A stretch of 8,579 nucleotides of DNA from contig CAMFLN010000088.1 in assembly GCA_945957305.1 (NCBI GenBank), positions 1 through 8,579 of the forward strand, in the 5' to 3' direction. Shown here piece by piece: positions 1 to 6,158 of this stretch (the first letter of the stretch is position 1; the number at the start of each line of letters is the position of its first letter). The notes beneath the pieces are model-generated. The model had not been told where the DNA came from. It worked only from the letters and a program-made list of their open reading frames with translations, and did no database searches. This stretch comes from an uncultured Planctomycetaceae bacterium (GTDB lineage: Bacteria > Planctomycetota > Planctomycetia > Pirellulales > JACPPG01). Both the position numbers and the translations under genes were made by a program.

Positions 1-112
1 GCCCTGGGCATTCAATCACGGCTTGTCGAATTTACTGCTCCGCCGTGTTGCTTCCGTGGGGGCCGCGGTGCGGTTGACGCTCTACCCCGATCGTAGCTCG
101 AACAAGTCTGCC

Positions 113-871
113 TCACGGCGCCGCGCTGACCACGCGCCGCCCAAGTGGCGTCAGGTTCTCCCGGGTAAACTCTGCCAGGCAAACCAGGAAATCACCTCGT
201 TCATAGTCCGGATTGTGCGCGAGGAAGAAGCGGTCATGGTCGCTGTCGCCCGGTATGGCCGCGGGAACACGCCGCTCGGTGCGCACCGGCGTTGGCTCCG
301 CCAGAATCACGACTCCGCGTTCCGCGACGTACTCGTCAGGAAACTTGCAGCGCACCAAGGCATCTTGGCGGGCCTGCACCTCAACAGGCATCGCACGGTC
401 CGGGCATGGGTAGTAGGTGTGAAAGAATCCCGGCATGAAACGATAAGTTCGATGCGTCGACGTCAGCAGCAGCAGGTACACCGCGTCGTATGAGCCTTCC
501 TGGGCCAGTGCGAAACCGTGTCGTGCCCAGGCGTAGACCCAGGCTGGATGCCCCCAATATTCAGGATCGATGACCGTATCCCCGGCAAAGATTGCGCCTA
601 CCCGTTGGCCGTCGACCCGGACTTCGATCGCCATCATTGTCGAGAAGCCGCGAAGTTGTTCGCCCGCGGACTCGCGCACCAGCACGATCGACTGCTTTTC
701 GTCGAGGTCTCGAAAGAATTGCTGGCGGTCGATCCGTTCGTAATGATCCGTCATCAAGGCGAACAATTCTTCCCGCTCGCTCGCGGTCAGATCCACGACG
801 GAGCGGACCGAACACGCGAGCCCCAAGCTCGCCAACGTTTTCCGGCGCGATGCGTCGTCCGGTTCAGGCAT
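113..871 (-). CDS. Putative GNAT-like acyltransferase (252 aa), last gene of the minus-strand operon
   Basis: A 252-residue soluble protein with no signal peptide or membrane segment. Residues about 60-140 look like a GNAT N-acyltransferase core: a strand pair (SIVLVRES, then GFSTMMAIEVRVDG), then GAIFAGDTVIDPEYWG at 92-107, which resembles the beta-4 strand and acyl-CoA-binding turn. The usual Q/RxxGxG/A pyrophosphate loop is not intact (YWGHPAW instead), so activity is uncertain. The C-terminal part (about 140-252) has aromatic motifs (RFMPGFF, HTYYPCP, HDRFFLAHNP) that I cannot assign to a known domain. The ATG at 871 overlaps the stop of the upstream acyl-activating gene by 8 bases (ATGCCTGA). 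An AAGGA on the minus strand at 879-883 lies 7 bases before it, which supports this start and suggests translational coupling. Inferred role: transfer of an acyl group made by the neighbouring ligase. It could equally be a conserved protein of unknown function. Confidence 0.72.
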   Translation of the reverse strand: MPEPDDASRRKTLASLGLACSVRSVVDLTASEREELFALMTDHYERIDRQQFFRDLDEKQSIVLVRESAGEQLRGFSTMMAIEVRVDGQRVGAIFAGDTVIDPEYWGHPAWVYAWARHGFALAQEGSYDAVYLLLLTSTHRTYRFMPGFFHTYYPCPDRAMPVEVQARQDALVRCKFPDEYVAERGVVILAEPTPVRTERRVPAAIPGDSDHDRFFLAHNPDYERGDFLVCLAEFTRENLTPLGRRVVSAAP

Positions 872-2309
872 CGTTCAGTCCTTCGAGGGCTGGGGTCTCG
901 ACCTCGCAACGGAAATCCTCGAACTTGCCCAGCGGGCTGCGCGGGATGGCGTCGACGTAAATGAACTTCACTTCGAACGGATGCCCCACCGCCGTAATGA
1001 CCCAGCCGCGGAGTCGGTCTTCTTCCATCGCAGTCAAGCGCCGATGCACGACCAGCAACATCTCCATCAGGCTCAAGTTGCGCTGCACCAATTGAAACTG
1101 ATGAATCGGCGGAAACTCGGCCAGGTCGGTTGTGCCGGCCAATTCCACCGCCGGCCAGCGCCGCCTGCCATCGGGCAATACCGCCATATTCCGCGCACGC
1201 CCCATGATCCGCCGCAGCGTCGGCAAGCCACGCCCACAGGGGCACGCTTCGCCCACTTCGGCATAGTCGCCAATGTCGTAGCGCACCAGCGGAGTGGCGA
1301 AATTATGCAACGCCGTCACGACGACGCGACCGACCTCGCCCGGCTCGCACGCCCTCCCCTGCTCGTCGACGACTTCCACCAGCACGTTTTCCGCTTGGAC
1401 GTGGTAGTTCTCTGTTTCGGGACATTGCAGCGCGATATAGCCCACCTCTTGCGAGCTGTACATATCGACGACCGCCACGTTCCATGCGCGGCGGCACGCT
1501 CGCCGAACGCGTGGGTCGAGTAATTCGCCAAACGTGCGCGCCTCGCGCAGACTGGGGAGCCGCCAACCGTGTGCCTGCGAATGCTGAATGAGCGCCGCCA
1601 GGTTCGAAGGGTAGGTCAACAAGTAGTCTGGGGCGCGCTGTTGCAGCCAAACGGCCTGTTCGTCGACCGTGCTACTGATGTTCAGCGTATGGCTCGGGCC
1701 AGTATGGACGATGCCACGCGTGGCCGGGCCCCAATCTTCGGCAGTGACCCCATCAGGCGCAGGGGCCTGACCAGCGGGCAGTGAACGAATCGCGGCCAGC
1801 GTGCCCCCTGGCGCGCGACGATGCCACAGATGGTCTCGCAGCGTACAGCAATTCCAGAACAACTGCGTAACGCCAGTCCCGATGACCATCACGGGGCGAC
1901 CCGTCGAACCCGAGGTGAACAACTGGCTGTGCGGACCATGTGCGTCCGGCACGGCGCAAGAGATCAGCTCGCTCTGATGCTGTTGCATATCGGCCCGCGT
2001 CAGCAGTGGCAGACGCCGCCACTGGTCGGGGCCGCGCACCTGTTCGGGCGAAAGCCCTACGGCGTCAAGCCTGCGCCGATAGAAAGCTGTGGTGTCGTAG
2101 GCATGTGCCAACAAGCGTCCCAGCTGCGGCATCTGCCGCGCGAGAATCTCTGCGGAGGACAACCACTGAGCGGCCTCGAATTGCGCCTGCATGGCCAACA
2201 ATTGCGAAACGAACGGACCCGGAATTCCCGGCCAGATCGTGCCGTTGACCGTGGTCCGCACATCCAGTGTCGCCGGCTTACGCTGGTCGGCAGCGTCGCG
2301 AGTGGCCAT
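864..2309 (-). CDS. AMP-forming acyl-activating enzyme, PaaK/CapK (phenylacetate-CoA ligase-like) family
   Basis: A 481-residue cytoplasmic member of the ANL adenylating superfamily, about the usual length for PaaK/CapK-type ligases (430-480). Visible motifs in order: ATP-binding loop FTSGSTGRP at 131-139; TYPSNLAAL at 232-240, a conserved PaaK-like segment; MYSSQEVG at 283-290, the A5 motif with its Glu; TPLVRYDIGD at 339-348, the A7 motif whose Asp binds the ribose; CPCGRGLP at 356-363, the cysteine motif typical of PaaK/CapK; and RSPLGKFEDF at 457-466, where Lys462 is the likely A10 catalytic lysine. Family chemistry is activation of a carboxylic acid to an acyl-adenylate, usually then to acyl-CoA. 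The substrate cannot be read from the sequence. The ATG at 2309 is 3 bases after the stop of the glycosyltransferase gene, with AGGGAG about 10 bases upstream. CapK-like members are known from polysaccharide loci, which fits this neighbour. No acyl carrier protein gene is seen here. Confidence 0.88.
   Translation of the reverse strand: MATRDAADQRKPATLDVRTTVNGTIWPGIPGPFVSQLLAMQAQFEAAQWLSSAEILARQMPQLGRLLAHAYDTTAFYRRRLDAVGLSPEQVRGPDQWRRLPLLTRADMQQHQSELISCAVPDAHGPHSQLFTSGSTGRPVMVIGTGVTQLFWNCCTLRDHLWHRRAPGGTLAAIRSLPAGQAPAPDGVTAEDWGPATRGIVHTGPSHTLNISSTVDEQAVWLQQRAPDYLLTYPSNLAALIQHSQAHGWRLPSLREARTFGELLDPRVRRACRRAWNVAVVDMYSSQEVGYIALQCPETENYHVQAENVLVEVVDEQGRACEPGEVGRVVVTALHNFATPLVRYDIGDYAEVGEACPCGRGLPTLRRIMGRARNMAVLPDGRRRWPAVELAGTTDLAEFPPIHQFQLVQRNLSLMEMLLVVHRRLTAMEEDRLRGWVITAVGHPFEVKFIYVDAIPRSPLGKFEDFRCEVETPALEGLNDA
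879..883 (-). promoter_or_regulatory. Shine-Dalgarno for the GNAT-like gene
   Basis: Read on the minus strand, AAGGA lies 7 bases before the ATG at 871, inside the end of the upstream coding region. It fixes the start of the downstream gene. Confidence 0.6.
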
Positions 2310-2312
2310 CGA

Positions 2313-4484
2313 TCACTCGCTCCCTTTGCTGGACGCCGCTGTGTTCGTCGGCTCTGTTGCCGGCGCGGGAGTCAACTCGCAGGGCCCTCCCTCGAGCGCA
2401 GTCGCGACATCGAGATCGGAGAGCCGATAGATCAGAATCGAATAGCCGATCTGATCATCCGGTTCGCGCTGACGCAGGCAACTACACAACCGCGCGAAAC
2501 GCAAGACACGAAACATGCGAAACGCTTCTTGCAGTTCCGGCAACGGACTGTTCTCTAACATCTGCTTCAAGATTTCAGGGCTGCTCATTGCGCGCTGGAA
2601 CGGCAGCACCACCTGACGCAACTGTTGGTAGTTGTGCTCGTAGGTTTCGTTCCATGAACCGGCGAAGGGGATGATGTACACCCCCTGCAACATGGTCGCG
2701 CTAATGCAATAGGTCCCGCCGGTCAGGGGCTCGGGAACCGTGATATCCCACCGCGGTGGGAAGCTAGGGAGCGCCCGGCCGCGAATGTTGTATTGCGCCG
2801 GCCGGCCCGTGCCGAAATACGAAATGAACACGCGCTGCGGGTTGCCGCTGTCCACGGGATGTTCGTCGAGCCATTTTTTGAGGCCAATTAGTTCCTGCCC
2901 CCAATCGAGCGAACTGTCGACCAGCCGTCGATAGCCTTGGCGCGAACCTCCGGCCACTACATTGAAGTAAGCCAGGTAGTTGGGCCAGACGCCAATCGCT
3001 TCCACCGCCGCCAAAACGAGCGCCGCGATTGTTGCGCCGCGCGCCACGTGGACTTGGCGCTCGTGCGAAGGTGATTTCGCGGTTTCGCGCTCGCCGCGAG
3101 GCGAGGTTCCTTTGCGCCCCGCTTGTTGCCCGGCCGTAAGGGGGAACCACAACCCCGTAGCCCCCGCGAAAATGAACATGGGCGGATACGTCGGCAGGAT
3201 GTGCCTGTGGCCGATGTTCAAGTGGCTGCGCAGCGCCACTCCCCAATACACGATGAACAACGCGGCCAATGGCATGAGCGCGTAGAGTCGCGCGCGCCGC
3301 GCGTCGCTGGTGTCTCCAGCGGTTTTGGGAACTGGATCGCGGCATGTCGCTAGCGCCCACGCCGCAAGCGCCAGCATCAGGAACAGCGTCAACGGCGTTT
3401 TCCACAATAGCGCCAAGGGAAAGAAACTGGTCCAACCCGTGTAGCCGAACTCGCCGTTCAAGAAGCCGACGCGTGCATTCGCGTACAACAAGGTGTAGGA
3501 AAAACCGTACAGATACCCTTCCGGTAACAGATGATGCTCGCGCGCGAAATGTACGAACGGCTGCAGCCTGGGCGAACCCCCTTCGACGTCGGCCCAGGGC
3601 ACTTGTGTATGGGCCCCTTCTTGCCACGCCGGCGCGAACATCGAGTAGCGAAATCCATACGACGCCCAGATCACGAGCGCCACGCCCAGCACTTGAACCG
3701 CGGCGACCGCGGCAAAGACCAGAGCTTGCCGGGCGCGCCCCACGACTTCGCGCGCCGAACCCAAATCGATCGGTAGCGGCGCCGCATGCCACATTCGCGC
3801 GACAACCATCGCCAGCGCCATCGGCACGATCAACACGCCCGAGGACTTCGACAACATCAAGCCCGACAATGAAAACACGGCGGCCACGAGCGTCAGCGGC
3901 GTGACGCGATGCAGCAGCGCCCACACTGCACCGCTAGCGGCCAGGAAAAAGAGCGATGCCATCAAGTCGGACGTCGCGAGAAAGCCGTTGGCCAGTACCG
4001 TGGGCGAAAAGGCATACAGCGTCAGGCTGACCAGGCCGCCGGCCGGGCCAAAAATATGCCGCGACCAGAGGTACACGAGCAATCCCAAAAGCGCGCTGGG
4101 CACCGCCATCATCATCCGCGCGCGCCACAGCATGACGTCCGCGTCAGGCCCCATGGCGGCCAACATGCGTTCAGTAATGCCCCACACATCGGAAATCGGC
4201 CACGAAGAGTCGGCCACCGGCAGCTGATAGCCGTGCCACCACAGCGGCAGCGCTGCCCAACGCTGCGACCAATTGCCGTTCTCAGCGTGCAGCCGGTAAT
4301 CATTCGCCGCCCAATAGCTGAAACCGCCTCCGAGGTGGGCGCTTTCGTCGTAGGTGATCGACTTATGCGCGACGGCGCTTAGGCCGAGCAGCACGTGAAT
4401 CGCCAAGAGCGCCACCACCGGCGCCGGGCCGCTGAGCAACCGGGTGATTCCTGTGCTCCGACGTGGTGCGATTCTTTGAGACAT
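2313..4484 (-). CDS. Membrane glycosyltransferase, GT39 / phospholipid-carrier-dependent type
   Basis: A polytopic membrane protein, 723 residues from the chosen ATG. TM1 is near residues 23-40. It is followed by ITYDE (Asp46, Glu47), which matches the acidic catalytic motif in the first outer loop of GT-C enzymes of the PMT/ArnT type. About ten more hydrophobic segments lie between residues 120 and 505. Family-like motifs include LLYANARVGFLNGEFGYTGW (near 332-351) and HLNIGHRHILPTYP (near 421-434). A soluble C-terminal region (about 515-723) includes DSSLDWGQELIGLKKWL and ends near DDQIGYSILIYRL. Expected role: transfer of a sugar from polyprenyl phosphate to an acceptor on the outer membrane face; the acceptor is unknown. 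Start choice: the ATG at 4484 has AGGA 6 bases upstream and leaves a short basic N-terminus before TM1. ATG 4538 (with GGAGAG close upstream), ATG 4514 and GTG 4556 are also open in frame. First gene of the three-gene operon. Confidence 0.85.
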   Translation of the reverse strand: MSQRIAPRRSTGITRLLSGPAPVVALLAIHVLLGLSAVAHKSITYDESAHLGGGFSYWAANDYRLHAENGNWSQRWAALPLWWHGYQLPVADSSWPISDVWGITERMLAAMGPDADVMLWRARMMMAVPSALLGLLVYLWSRHIFGPAGGLVSLTLYAFSPTVLANGFLATSDLMASLFFLAASGAVWALLHRVTPLTLVAAVFSLSGLMLSKSSGVLIVPMALAMVVARMWHAAPLPIDLGSAREVVGRARQALVFAAVAAVQVLGVALVIWASYGFRYSMFAPAWQEGAHTQVPWADVEGGSPRLQPFVHFAREHHLLPEGYLYGFSYTLLYANARVGFLNGEFGYTGWTSFFPLALLWKTPLTLFLMLALAAWALATCRDPVPKTAGDTSDARRARLYALMPLAALFIVYWGVALRSHLNIGHRHILPTYPPMFIFAGATGLWFPLTAGQQAGRKGTSPRGERETAKSPSHERQVHVARGATIAALVLAAVEAIGVWPNYLAYFNVVAGGSRQGYRRLVDSSLDWGQELIGLKKWLDEHPVDSGNPQRVFISYFGTGRPAQYNIRGRALPSFPPRWDITVPEPLTGGTYCISATMLQGVYIIPFAGSWNETYEHNYQQLRQVVLPFQRAMSSPEILKQMLENSPLPELQEAFRMFRVLRFARLCSCLRQREPDDQIGYSILIYRLSDLDVATALEGGPCELTPAPATEPTNTAASSKGSE
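3090..3105. repeat. Perfect 6-bp hairpin repeat inside the glycosyltransferase gene
   Basis: CTCGCC, a 4-base GCGA spacer and GGCGAG form a perfect inverted repeat. It lies in DNA encoding a hydrophilic, low-complexity loop (residues about 449-482 from ATG 4484, with SPRGERE and SPSHER) between two membrane segments. The loop looks like a repeat-derived in-frame insertion. That is inference, since only one copy is seen here. Confidence 0.4.
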
Positions 4485-4490
4485 GTACCG

Positions 4491-4494
4491 TCCT
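4491..4494 (-). promoter_or_regulatory. Shine-Dalgarno supporting the ATG at 4484
   Basis: On the minus strand AGGA lies 6 bases before the ATG at 4484. A competing GGAGAG at 4541-4546 lies 2-4 bases before the ATG at 4538, so the start is not settled. Confidence 0.4.
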
Positions 4495-4805
4495 GCGGGC
4501 AATCCGAGGCCCATCCGGGGCGCAATCCAGCGGGACATCACTCTCCGCAGCAGCACCAGCGCGATGGCAAACCCTTAGCGTCCCCTGCCATGGCACACCC
4601 CGTCAATAGACCCGCTTCCTGCGAGCCGTCGAAATCGGCCCGCCGGGCGGACTGCCGGGGCTGTTTTCGCCCGCAAAAATGACAGAGCAACTCTCGGCTG
4701 GCAAAGCCCGCCTTGAGTTCACCCCTCCCTTCGCTGTAGCATCCGCAGGCACTGTTCACGTCATAGCCCGCTCGTCCGGCCCCCAGGTTTGCCCAAATTT
4801 CGCCG

Positions 4806-4811
4806 TATACT
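4806..4811 (+). promoter_or_regulatory. Possible -10 element of the GT2 gene promoter
   Basis: TATACT lies 46 bases before the ATG at 4858, in a locally AT-richer stretch. There is no recognisable TTGACA-like box 16-18 bases upstream, so support is weak. Confidence 0.2.
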
Positions 4812-4857
4812 TTTACTCCGCCGCGTTCGACCGCCAGTCCCCAGTGAGCCCTGTTCG

Positions 4858-5799
4858 ATGACCGAGCCCTTGCGTTTGTCCCTGGCCATTCCCGTGTACA
4901 ACGAGCGCGAAGTGCTGCCTACTTTGGTCGCGCGCGTGGGCGCGGTGCTGGACAAGATTCCCGGCGGCCCCCACGAGATCGTGATGGTCGACGACGGCAG
5001 CTCGGACGGCACGGCCGACTTGCTGGAACAGGAGGCCGCCAAGGACTCGCGGATCGTCGCGGTGCTGTTGTCGCGGAACTTCGGCCATCAAACTGCCATC
5101 ACGGCAGCGATGGACCAGGTCAATGGCGACGTGATCGTGATCATGGACGGCGACTTGCAGGACCCTCCGGAAGTAATCCCGCAGCTGCTGGCAAAGCACG
5201 CCGAAGGTTATGACGTCGTTTATGCGCAACGCGGCGAGAGGCAAGAAGGCTGGTACTTGCGAGTGTGTTATTGGTTGTTCTATCGCCTGGTGGCCATGCT
5301 CTCGAATATTCGGCTGCCGCTCGACAGCGGCGATTTCGCGCTCCTCTCGCGCCGCATCGTCGACGCCATGCGTGAAGCCCCCGAGCGGCAGCGCTACCTG
5401 CGCGGTTTGCGTTCGTGGGTGGGCTTTAAGCAGATCGGCATCGTCGTCGATCGCGCCGGTCGTCATGCTGGCAAATCGAAATACACCCCTCTCAAGCTGC
5501 TGAAGCTGGCCTCGGATGGCATCTTCGCATTTTCGATCGTGCCGCTGCGCGCCGCCCTGGTGCTGGGCCTGCTGGCGATAGTGGCCTCGCTCGTCTACGC
5601 CGTGTATGCGATTCTGGCGCGGTTGGTCTTCGAGACGAACACTCCCCCCGGCTTTGCTTCGCTCATCGTCGTGATTGTCTTCCTCGCCGGAGTGCAATTG
5701 ATGCTGTTGGGCGTGGTCGGAGAGTACGTCGGCCGGATCTACGAAGAGGTCAAAGCCCGGCCGCACTACATCTTGCGGAAGGTCATTCGCGGCAAATAG
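4858..5799 (+). CDS. Polyprenyl-phosphate glycosyltransferase, family GT2 (DPM1/GtrB/ArnC-like)
   Basis: A 313-residue protein with an N-terminal GT-A catalytic domain and two C-terminal membrane helices, the normal layout and length of GtrB-type enzymes. Visible motifs: IPVYNE at 11-16; VDDGSSDGT at 44-52 for nucleotide-sugar binding; MDGDLQDPPE at 96-105, holding the metal-binding Asp motif; RQRYLRGLRSWVGF at 177-190, the acceptor-side motif; and GKSKY at 205-209. Hydrophobic segments are near 224-256 and 266-289, followed by GEYVGRIYEEVKARPHYI, which is highly typical of the family. Role: transfer of a hexose from a nucleotide sugar to polyprenyl phosphate at the inner face of the membrane. 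The sugar cannot be decided from the sequence. A TTG start at 4789 is open in frame, but ATG 4858 gives the family's normal N-terminus. No clear Shine-Dalgarno is seen. It probably supplies the donor for the divergent GT39-type enzyme. Confidence 0.92.
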   Translation: MTEPLRLSLAIPVYNEREVLPTLVARVGAVLDKIPGGPHEIVMVDDGSSDGTADLLEQEAAKDSRIVAVLLSRNFGHQTAITAAMDQVNGDVIVIMDGDLQDPPEVIPQLLAKHAEGYDVVYAQRGERQEGWYLRVCYWLFYRLVAMLSNIRLPLDSGDFALLSRRIVDAMREAPERQRYLRGLRSWVGFKQIGIVVDRAGRHAGKSKYTPLKLLKLASDGIFAFSIVPLRAALVLGLLAIVASLVYAVYAILARLVFETNTPPGFASLIVVIVFLAGVQLMLLGVVGEYVGRIYEEVKARPHYILRKVIRGK

Positions 5800-6012
5800 T
5801 CGGCCGGCCCCCGGTCGATGGGCGTCCTGCTTGTCCGCGCTCGCGGATTAGAGCCTCTCTGGGCACATTTCTCCGCGCTTTCTCCAAGATTCCGGCCGGC
5901 GGGGCGAATCCCAGGTTGGCGTTCCCCCTGGCGGTGGAACCGAGGGTTCTACCCGCTAGCACGGCTTCGATTTCCCGCCCCTAGATTTTCGTGCACTACG
6001 TGACGATTTCCT

Positions 6013-6022
6013 GCAAATTTGC
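6013..6022. promoter_or_regulatory. 10-bp perfect palindrome, possible operator
   Basis: GCAAATTTGC is a perfect palindrome, followed at once by overlapping palindromes CGATCG (6022-6027) and ATCGAT (6024-6029). The cluster lies in the AT-richer zone about 140 bases before the oxidoreductase gene. No known regulator is identified. Confidence 0.25.
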
Positions 6023-6062
6023 GATCGATTGATTTTTGGCGTTCGACGACAATTTTCCCGCA

Positions 6063-6127
6063 GAGACCGCTTTCTCGGCATGTATGATCCGAGAATTCCC
6101 GGCGCGGCGATCGGTCTCGGCCTTTTT
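6063..6127 (+). promoter_or_regulatory. Nested inverted repeats with T run: possible leader structure or operator
   Basis: GAGACCG (6063-6069) pairs with CGGTCTC (6112-6118). Inside it TTCTCGG (6072-6078) pairs with CCGAGAA (6089-6095) around a 10-base loop. CCGAGA (6089-6094) can instead pair with TCTCGG at 6115-6120, which is followed by CC and five T. The alternative pairings exclude each other, as in an attenuator. Alternatively it is a DNA operator, because the inner loop contains the -10-like hexamer TATGAT (6083-6088). The complementarity is seen directly; the function is inferred. Confidence 0.35.
6083..6088 (+). promoter_or_regulatory. Possible -10 element of the oxidoreductase gene
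   Basis: TATGAT lies about 70 bases before the ATG at 6159. No good -35 box is seen 16-18 bases upstream, so the call is weak. Confidence 0.2.
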
Positions 6128-6148
6128 GGTCACCTAGCAAGAAGACTT

Positions 6149-6152
6149 GAGG
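6149..6152 (+). promoter_or_regulatory. Shine-Dalgarno deciding the ATG at 6159
   Basis: GAGG lies 6 bases before the ATG at 6159. It overlaps the alternative in-frame TTG at 6147, which argues against that earlier start. Confidence 0.6.
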
Positions 6153-6158
6153 TTCCCC

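Larger units (their letters stand above)
4485..4857. other. Divergent intergenic control region
   Basis: About 370 bases between the minus-strand operon and the plus-strand GT2 gene, 301 if the outermost GTG start at 4556 were used. It must hold promoters for both directions. On the minus strand a TTGACG at 4606-4601 resembles a -35 box, but I see no good -10 at the right distance. On the plus strand a TATACT at 4806-4811 resembles a -10 box. A GC-rich near-palindrome (GCCCGCCGGGC) sits at 4638-4648. No RNA gene or convincing small protein gene is visible. Confidence 0.5.
5800..6158. other. Intergenic region with AT-rich, repeat-rich leader before the oxidoreductase gene
   Basis: A 359-base gap. 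Its left half (about 5800-5950) is GC-rich, with no convincing gene and no clear terminator after the GT2 stop. Its right half (about 5955-6130) is AT-richer and holds a 10-bp palindrome at 6013-6022, two nested 7-bp inverted repeats between 6063 and 6118, a TATGAT hexamer at 6083-6088 and a short T run at 6123-6127. This looks like the control region of the downstream gene. Confidence 0.6.

Noticed and set aside
1..112. A possible further minus-strand gene beginning at ATG or GTG near bases 10-20 and running out of the window.
   Set aside because: Only a few codons are present and no Shine-Dalgarno lies at a suitable distance, so there is nothing to support it.
23..493. A 156-residue plus-strand reading frame opposite the GNAT-like gene.
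   Set aside because: It is antisense to a gene with recognisable protein motifs and good start context, starts at TTG, and is Arg-rich in the way shadow frames of GC-rich genes are.
4538..4759. A 73-residue Cys-rich minus-strand reading frame whose stop overlaps the ATG at 4538 (TGATG), a possible coupled leader peptide.
   Set aside because: It starts with GTG, has no clear Shine-Dalgarno and no recognisable domain, and its composition is that of translated GC-rich intergenic DNA.
4813..5766. A long minus-strand reading frame (317 codons) opposite the GT2 gene.
   Set aside because: The plus strand encodes an unmistakable GT2 enzyme. The antisense product is His/Gln/Arg-rich with no family motifs, a normal shadow in GC-rich DNA.
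5800..5840. A possible transcription terminator after the GT2 gene, in the GGCCGGCC-rich stretch.
   Set aside because: The GC-rich palindromic stretch has no adequate loop and no following T run.
5818..6003. A 61-residue plus-strand reading frame containing ARGLEPLWAHFSALSP, which resembles peptides often mis-annotated from the antisense of tRNA-Leu genes; checked for a minus-strand tRNA or tRNA remnant.
   Set aside because: The minus strand has a T-arm-like GGCTCTAATCC at 5855-5845, but its stem has mismatches, and no matching acceptor stem, D-arm or anticodon arm could be found. Not called as a tRNA or as a protein gene.
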